From Microbacteriaceae bacterium PS02068 (lineage in GTDB: Bacteria; Actinomycetota; Actinomycetes; Actinomycetales; Microbacteriaceae), in the NCBI GenBank assembly GCA_029959325.1, contig JASCPF010000033.1, forward strand, positions 1 through 34,091: DNA of 34,091 bases, read 5' to 3'. A program made the position numbers and the translations under genes. Numbering within the stretch: the stretch's first letter is position 1; every line of letters starts with the position of its first letter. This document shows positions 31,888 through 34,091 of this stretch, piece by piece. Below the pieces are notes generated by a model, which was not told the origin of the DNA, made no database searches, and saw only the letters and a list, made by a program, of their open reading frames with translations.

Positions 31888-32583
31888 TCAGTGCACCTCC
31901 ACACGTGCGACGCCGAGGTTGGGGAGCCCCACCTGGTTCTGGAGTTCAACGGGAGCGATGCGCGCGCTCCCACTCGTCTGCACGCGCAGCGTCACCTTGA
32001 CCGACGCGATCTTGCGGATCGTGGCGGTCGTCAGTGAACCGCCGCTCGGCGGAACGAGCTCGGCGCCCGTCTTGTCGTAGTAGCGGAACGTCGGCTTGGC
32101 GGCGTCGGACGGGAGCAGCGAGCGGGCGATGGTGCGGCCATACGTCGATGTCGCATTGAATGCCCAGTACGTCGTGTGCACGTGATAAGCACCCCATCGC
32201 GTCTCGACGAGCTCGTTGTTGGCATCGCGCGCAAACTGAACTTTCAGCGGCGGCGGGTCGGATGACGTGGCGGGGTCGATGAACGAGTACATGGTGATCT
32301 GCTCGGCCCCGGCATAGGTGAACATGGGGTCGTTGAGTGCAACGCCATACACCGGGATCTCCGTACCGGCGCGGATGATGCGCGTGATCTCGTTCATCGA
32401 GGTCGACGCCGTGCGGGTGTTGTCCACTGTGCCCCGTTGATCACTGTAGGACCGCATCGTCCCGATGACGATCGTGGAGACGAGGGCGATCAAGATGCTG
32501 AAGATGCCCATGGCGACCATCAGCTCGAGCAGCGTGATGCCACCATCGCCCCGTCGCTGCCCCACTGTGGAGCGCCCGGGCAT
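31888..32583 (-). CDS. PilW-like minor pilin
   Basis: A 231-residue type IV prepilin. GITLLELMVAMGIFSILIAL carries the cleavage site after Gly15 and Glu20 as the +5 residue. The C-terminal part has mixed strands, among them a FRYYDKTGAELVPP segment like PilW/PulJ proteins. The start is the ATG at 32583 or the adjoining GTG at 32586; the pilV stop lies in the same six bases (GTGATG). AGGAAGG is the binding site. Confidence 0.88.
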   Translation of the reverse strand: MPGRSTVGQRRGDGGITLLELMVAMGIFSILIALVSTIVIGTMRSYSDQRGTVDNTRTASTSMNEITRIIRAGTEIPVYGVALNDPMFTYAGAEQITMYSFIDPATSSDPPPLKVQFARDANNELVETRWGAYHVHTTYWAFNATSTYGRTIARSLLPSDAAKPTFRYYDKTGAELVPPSGGSLTTATIRKIASVKVTLRVQTSGSARIAPVELQNQVGLPNLGVARVEVH

Positions 32584-33950
32584 CACGGTGCCTTCCTCGG
32601 GTCGAGGCGGACCACTGTGCCCGTGCCCGTGCCGGACTTCTCACCCATGGCGCCCGTGATGGCGAAGGTGCCACCGGTGATCTGCGTCGTCTTCACACCC
32701 AACGACGCGCCCCGCCACAGCTTCCAGGTGCCGTAGGGCAAAGCGATGGTGGCGCCGTTCGACGAGATGATGCTGTCGAAGTTGTACTTCATCGCCACCG
32801 CGCAACCCGGGTCGCCATCACCTCCGCCGACGTATTCGGCCGTGAGGTAGTTTCCCGACCCGTTGGCGCCGGTGAAGGCGATCACGCCCATCGACACGGG
32901 AAGCGGGTTGGGCACCGCGGTGCCACCGGGCGGTCCGGCCGCAGGATCAGGCCGAACGCTGACGAGCGTACTGGTCTGCGTCCACTGCGCGGGGTCGGAT
33001 GCCGCGCAGGCAGCGCCCGCCACGGCGCTGTAGCCGGATGCGAAGGGATACAGGCTGAACGTCTTGGTCGTCGTCGGCGTGGAACCGGTCGTCGTGGCTG
33101 TCGCTGTTGCGGTCGGCGCCACAGACCCGTAGGTCGACAGGAAGGAGATGTCGAGGTTGGTCGGCAGCTTCGGGGTACCGGCGCCGGTGGCTGATGTGCC
33201 CGGGTAGCTGACGCGGAAGGTCGTGCCCTTGTCATAGGCGAAGCTGACGCGTGACGTGCTGCCCGCCGTCACCGGGATCGAGGCCGACTGCGGAGACGCG
33301 ACCTGGCTCTCGTTGACGTAACCCGACTTCGAGATCGTCGCTTTGTAGGTGTCGACCGGCACCTTGAGCAGGTACGCGCAACCATCGCTGTCGGTCGTCG
33401 CCGACGTGAACCCGGTGGGGGTTGGGGAGAGCGTGACGGTCACGCCGCTGACTCCGACCCCGGCCGAGTCGGTGACGCCGACCAGCACCGTGCCGAGGGT
33501 CGGATCGTTGATCTTCGTCGTCGGGGTGAACGCGGTGTCGCTGTAGACGGGACCACCGCGCATGTTGTCCCAGGTGACCTTGACAGTCACCCGCTTGTAG
33601 GCGAGCGAGGCCGTGGAGGCACCACTCTCGCACGAGGCAGCGGAGCCCGAGGCGGAGATCCACTCGGTACTGACGTCGACACGAAAGGTGTCGCCGTTGA
33701 CGGTCGTTGTGCTGCTGTACTTGTCATGGGTAACGTCGAAGACACTGGCGGCCGAGCGCGTCAGGTCGATTGTCTGCGAAGCGAGGTTCGCCGCGACGAT
33801 CCGCGCGCGGGTATCGCGCGTCTGGACCAAGCTGGCAGTGAGGGTGTACAGGAATCCGGTCACGATGATCGAGAAGATCAGCATCGCGACGACGACTTCG
33901 ATGAGGGTGAAGCCTGCGTCCTCGTTTCGGGCCGAGAACTGTTGGTGCAC
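32583..33950 (-). CDS. PilV-like minor pilin with carboxypeptidase-regulatory-like domain
   Basis: A 455-residue prepilin. The leader ends at Gly13, followed by FTLIEVVVAMLIFSIIVTG with Glu18 as +5. After the usual stalk (residues 14-150) comes an Ig-like domain of the CNA-B/carboxypeptidase-regulatory type: GTVLVGVTDSAGVGVSGVTV to YLLKVPVDTYKATISKSGYV (about 175-245). Then follows a Thr/Ala-rich linker (TATATATTTG) and a C-terminal domain ending before VVRLDPRKAP. The GTG at 33950 has GGGAGG 6 nt upstream; an ATG at 34028 lies beyond the hairpin and is unlikely. First of the three minor pilin genes. Confidence 0.87.
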   Translation of the reverse strand: MHQQFSARNEDAGFTLIEVVVAMLIFSIIVTGFLYTLTASLVQTRDTRARIVAANLASQTIDLTRSAASVFDVTHDKYSSTTTVNGDTFRVDVSTEWISASGSAASCESGASTASLAYKRVTVKVTWDNMRGGPVYSDTAFTPTTKINDPTLGTVLVGVTDSAGVGVSGVTVTLSPTPTGFTSATTDSDGCAYLLKVPVDTYKATISKSGYVNESQVASPQSASIPVTAGSTSRVSFAYDKGTTFRVSYPGTSATGAGTPKLPTNLDISFLSTYGSVAPTATATATTTGSTPTTTKTFSLYPFASGYSAVAGAACAASDPAQWTQTSTLVSVRPDPAAGPPGGTAVPNPLPVSMGVIAFTGANGSGNYLTAEYVGGGDGDPGCAVAMKYNFDSIISSNGATIALPYGTWKLWRGASLGVKTTQITGGTFAITGAMGEKSGTGTGTVVRLDPRKAP

Positions 33951-33982
33951 GATTTGCCTCCCTTCGCGTCGCACCAGGTAGA

Positions 33983-34020
33983 CGTTGTGCCTGCGCGGAT
34001 GACTCCGCGCAGGCACAACG
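33983..34020 (-). terminator. Strong hairpin between major pilin and minor pilin genes
   Basis: A perfect 17-bp stem (33983-33999 with 34004-34020) with a 4-nt loop follows the pilin stop by 26 nt. It lies 32 nt upstream of the pilV GTG. No T-run. The position suggests partial termination or 3'-end protection that lets the pilin be made in excess over the operon downstream. Confidence 0.7.
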
Positions 34021-34046
34021 TTGGTCATGGCCTTAGGCCGATTGAC

Positions 34047-34091
34047 TCAGCTCCAGATGCTCTTGCCGTCGGTGGTCGTGAAGGTGTACGA
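34047..34091 (-). CDS. C-terminus of a protein, probably the major type IV pilin (partial)
   Basis: Only 14 codons and the TGA are inside the window; the peptide reads SYTFTTTDGKSIWS. Its place immediately before a minor-pilin operon, and the strong hairpin after it, fit a pilA-type major pilin. The residues alone do not prove this. The gene continues past position 34091. Confidence 0.55.
   Translation of the reverse strand, partial: SYTFTTTDGKSIWS

Noticed and set aside
1..34091. CRISPR arrays, tRNA or rRNA genes, insertion sequences, prophage
   Set aside because: No spaced direct repeats of CRISPR type, no cloverleaf or rRNA motifs, and no transposase, integrase or phage protein features were seen.

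Overview
The window is high-GC actinobacterial chromosome. The closest fit is Microbacteriaceae, probably Microbacterium or a near relative. The grounds are strong GC bias at third codon positions, frequent GTG starts, class II DAHP synthase, a GarA/OdhI-FtsR-type gene set, leaderless promoters, and dispersed TTTCGACTCG...CGACCGG repeats of a kind common in that family. This placement is by recognition, not by a search. Most of the window is core metabolism and regulation; there is no phage, insertion sequence, CRISPR array, rRNA or tRNA.

Layout. 1-214: two 81-bp copies of a hairpin-forming repeat and a terminator. 215-3324 (minus): glucokinase, acyltransferase and DAHP synthase. 3542-5377 (plus): long-chain acyl-CoA ligase. 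5589-10863 (minus): pyruvate carboxylase, a MinD/EspI-like ATPase, and peptide deformylase. 10968-11774 (plus): ParA-like ATPase. 11980-13802 (minus): FHA protein, FtsR-like MerR regulator, second MerR regulator. 13938-14285 (plus): unknown small protein. 14297-15381: divergent copper pair, a Met/Cys-rich Csp-like copper-storage protein and a membrane-anchored CopC. 15391-16791 (plus): dihydrolipoamide dehydrogenase. 16818-17638: truncated AbiEi-like gene and a repeat- and hairpin-rich intergenic stretch. 17639-18501 (minus): CYTH protein and a small acidic protein. 18547-20996 (minus): mmsA-mmsB, with a divergent LysR regulator and an overlapping glutamine amidotransferase (21119-22770). 22948-25458 (minus): glycogen phosphorylase. 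25550-26545 (minus): YihY/BrkB membrane protein. 26612-34091 (minus): type IV pilus operon, running pilin C-terminus, pilV-, pilW- and pilX-like, prepilin peptidase, pilM, pilN, pilO. The pilB/pilT/pilC motor genes and most of the major pilin lie beyond the right edge.

Working together. Glucokinase, glycogen phosphorylase, pyruvate carboxylase, Lpd and the FHA protein (a 2-oxoglutarate dehydrogenase inhibitor in relatives) all bear on central carbon flux. mmsAB is a valine/propionate branch. The pilus operon is tightly coupled, with start/stop overlaps at most junctions. Convergent gene pairs are mostly separated by inverted repeats, several being REP-like family members that probably act as two-way terminators.

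Most notable: (1) the 132-residue copper protein with 37 Met and 17 Cys beside a CopC with intact H1/D83/H85 ligands; (2) the perfect 21-bp inverted repeat fed by an 18-bp tandem repeat at 17358-17446; (3) the duplicated hairpin element at 3-189; (4) three genes with the same -10-N6-start leaderless architecture; (5) a complete minor-pilin/assembly block with a 605-residue PilX-like protein and a PilM carrying a Lys/Ala-rich tail. I did not find an unmistakable new multi-gene system; the copper pair and the repeat elements are the best candidates for something undescribed.
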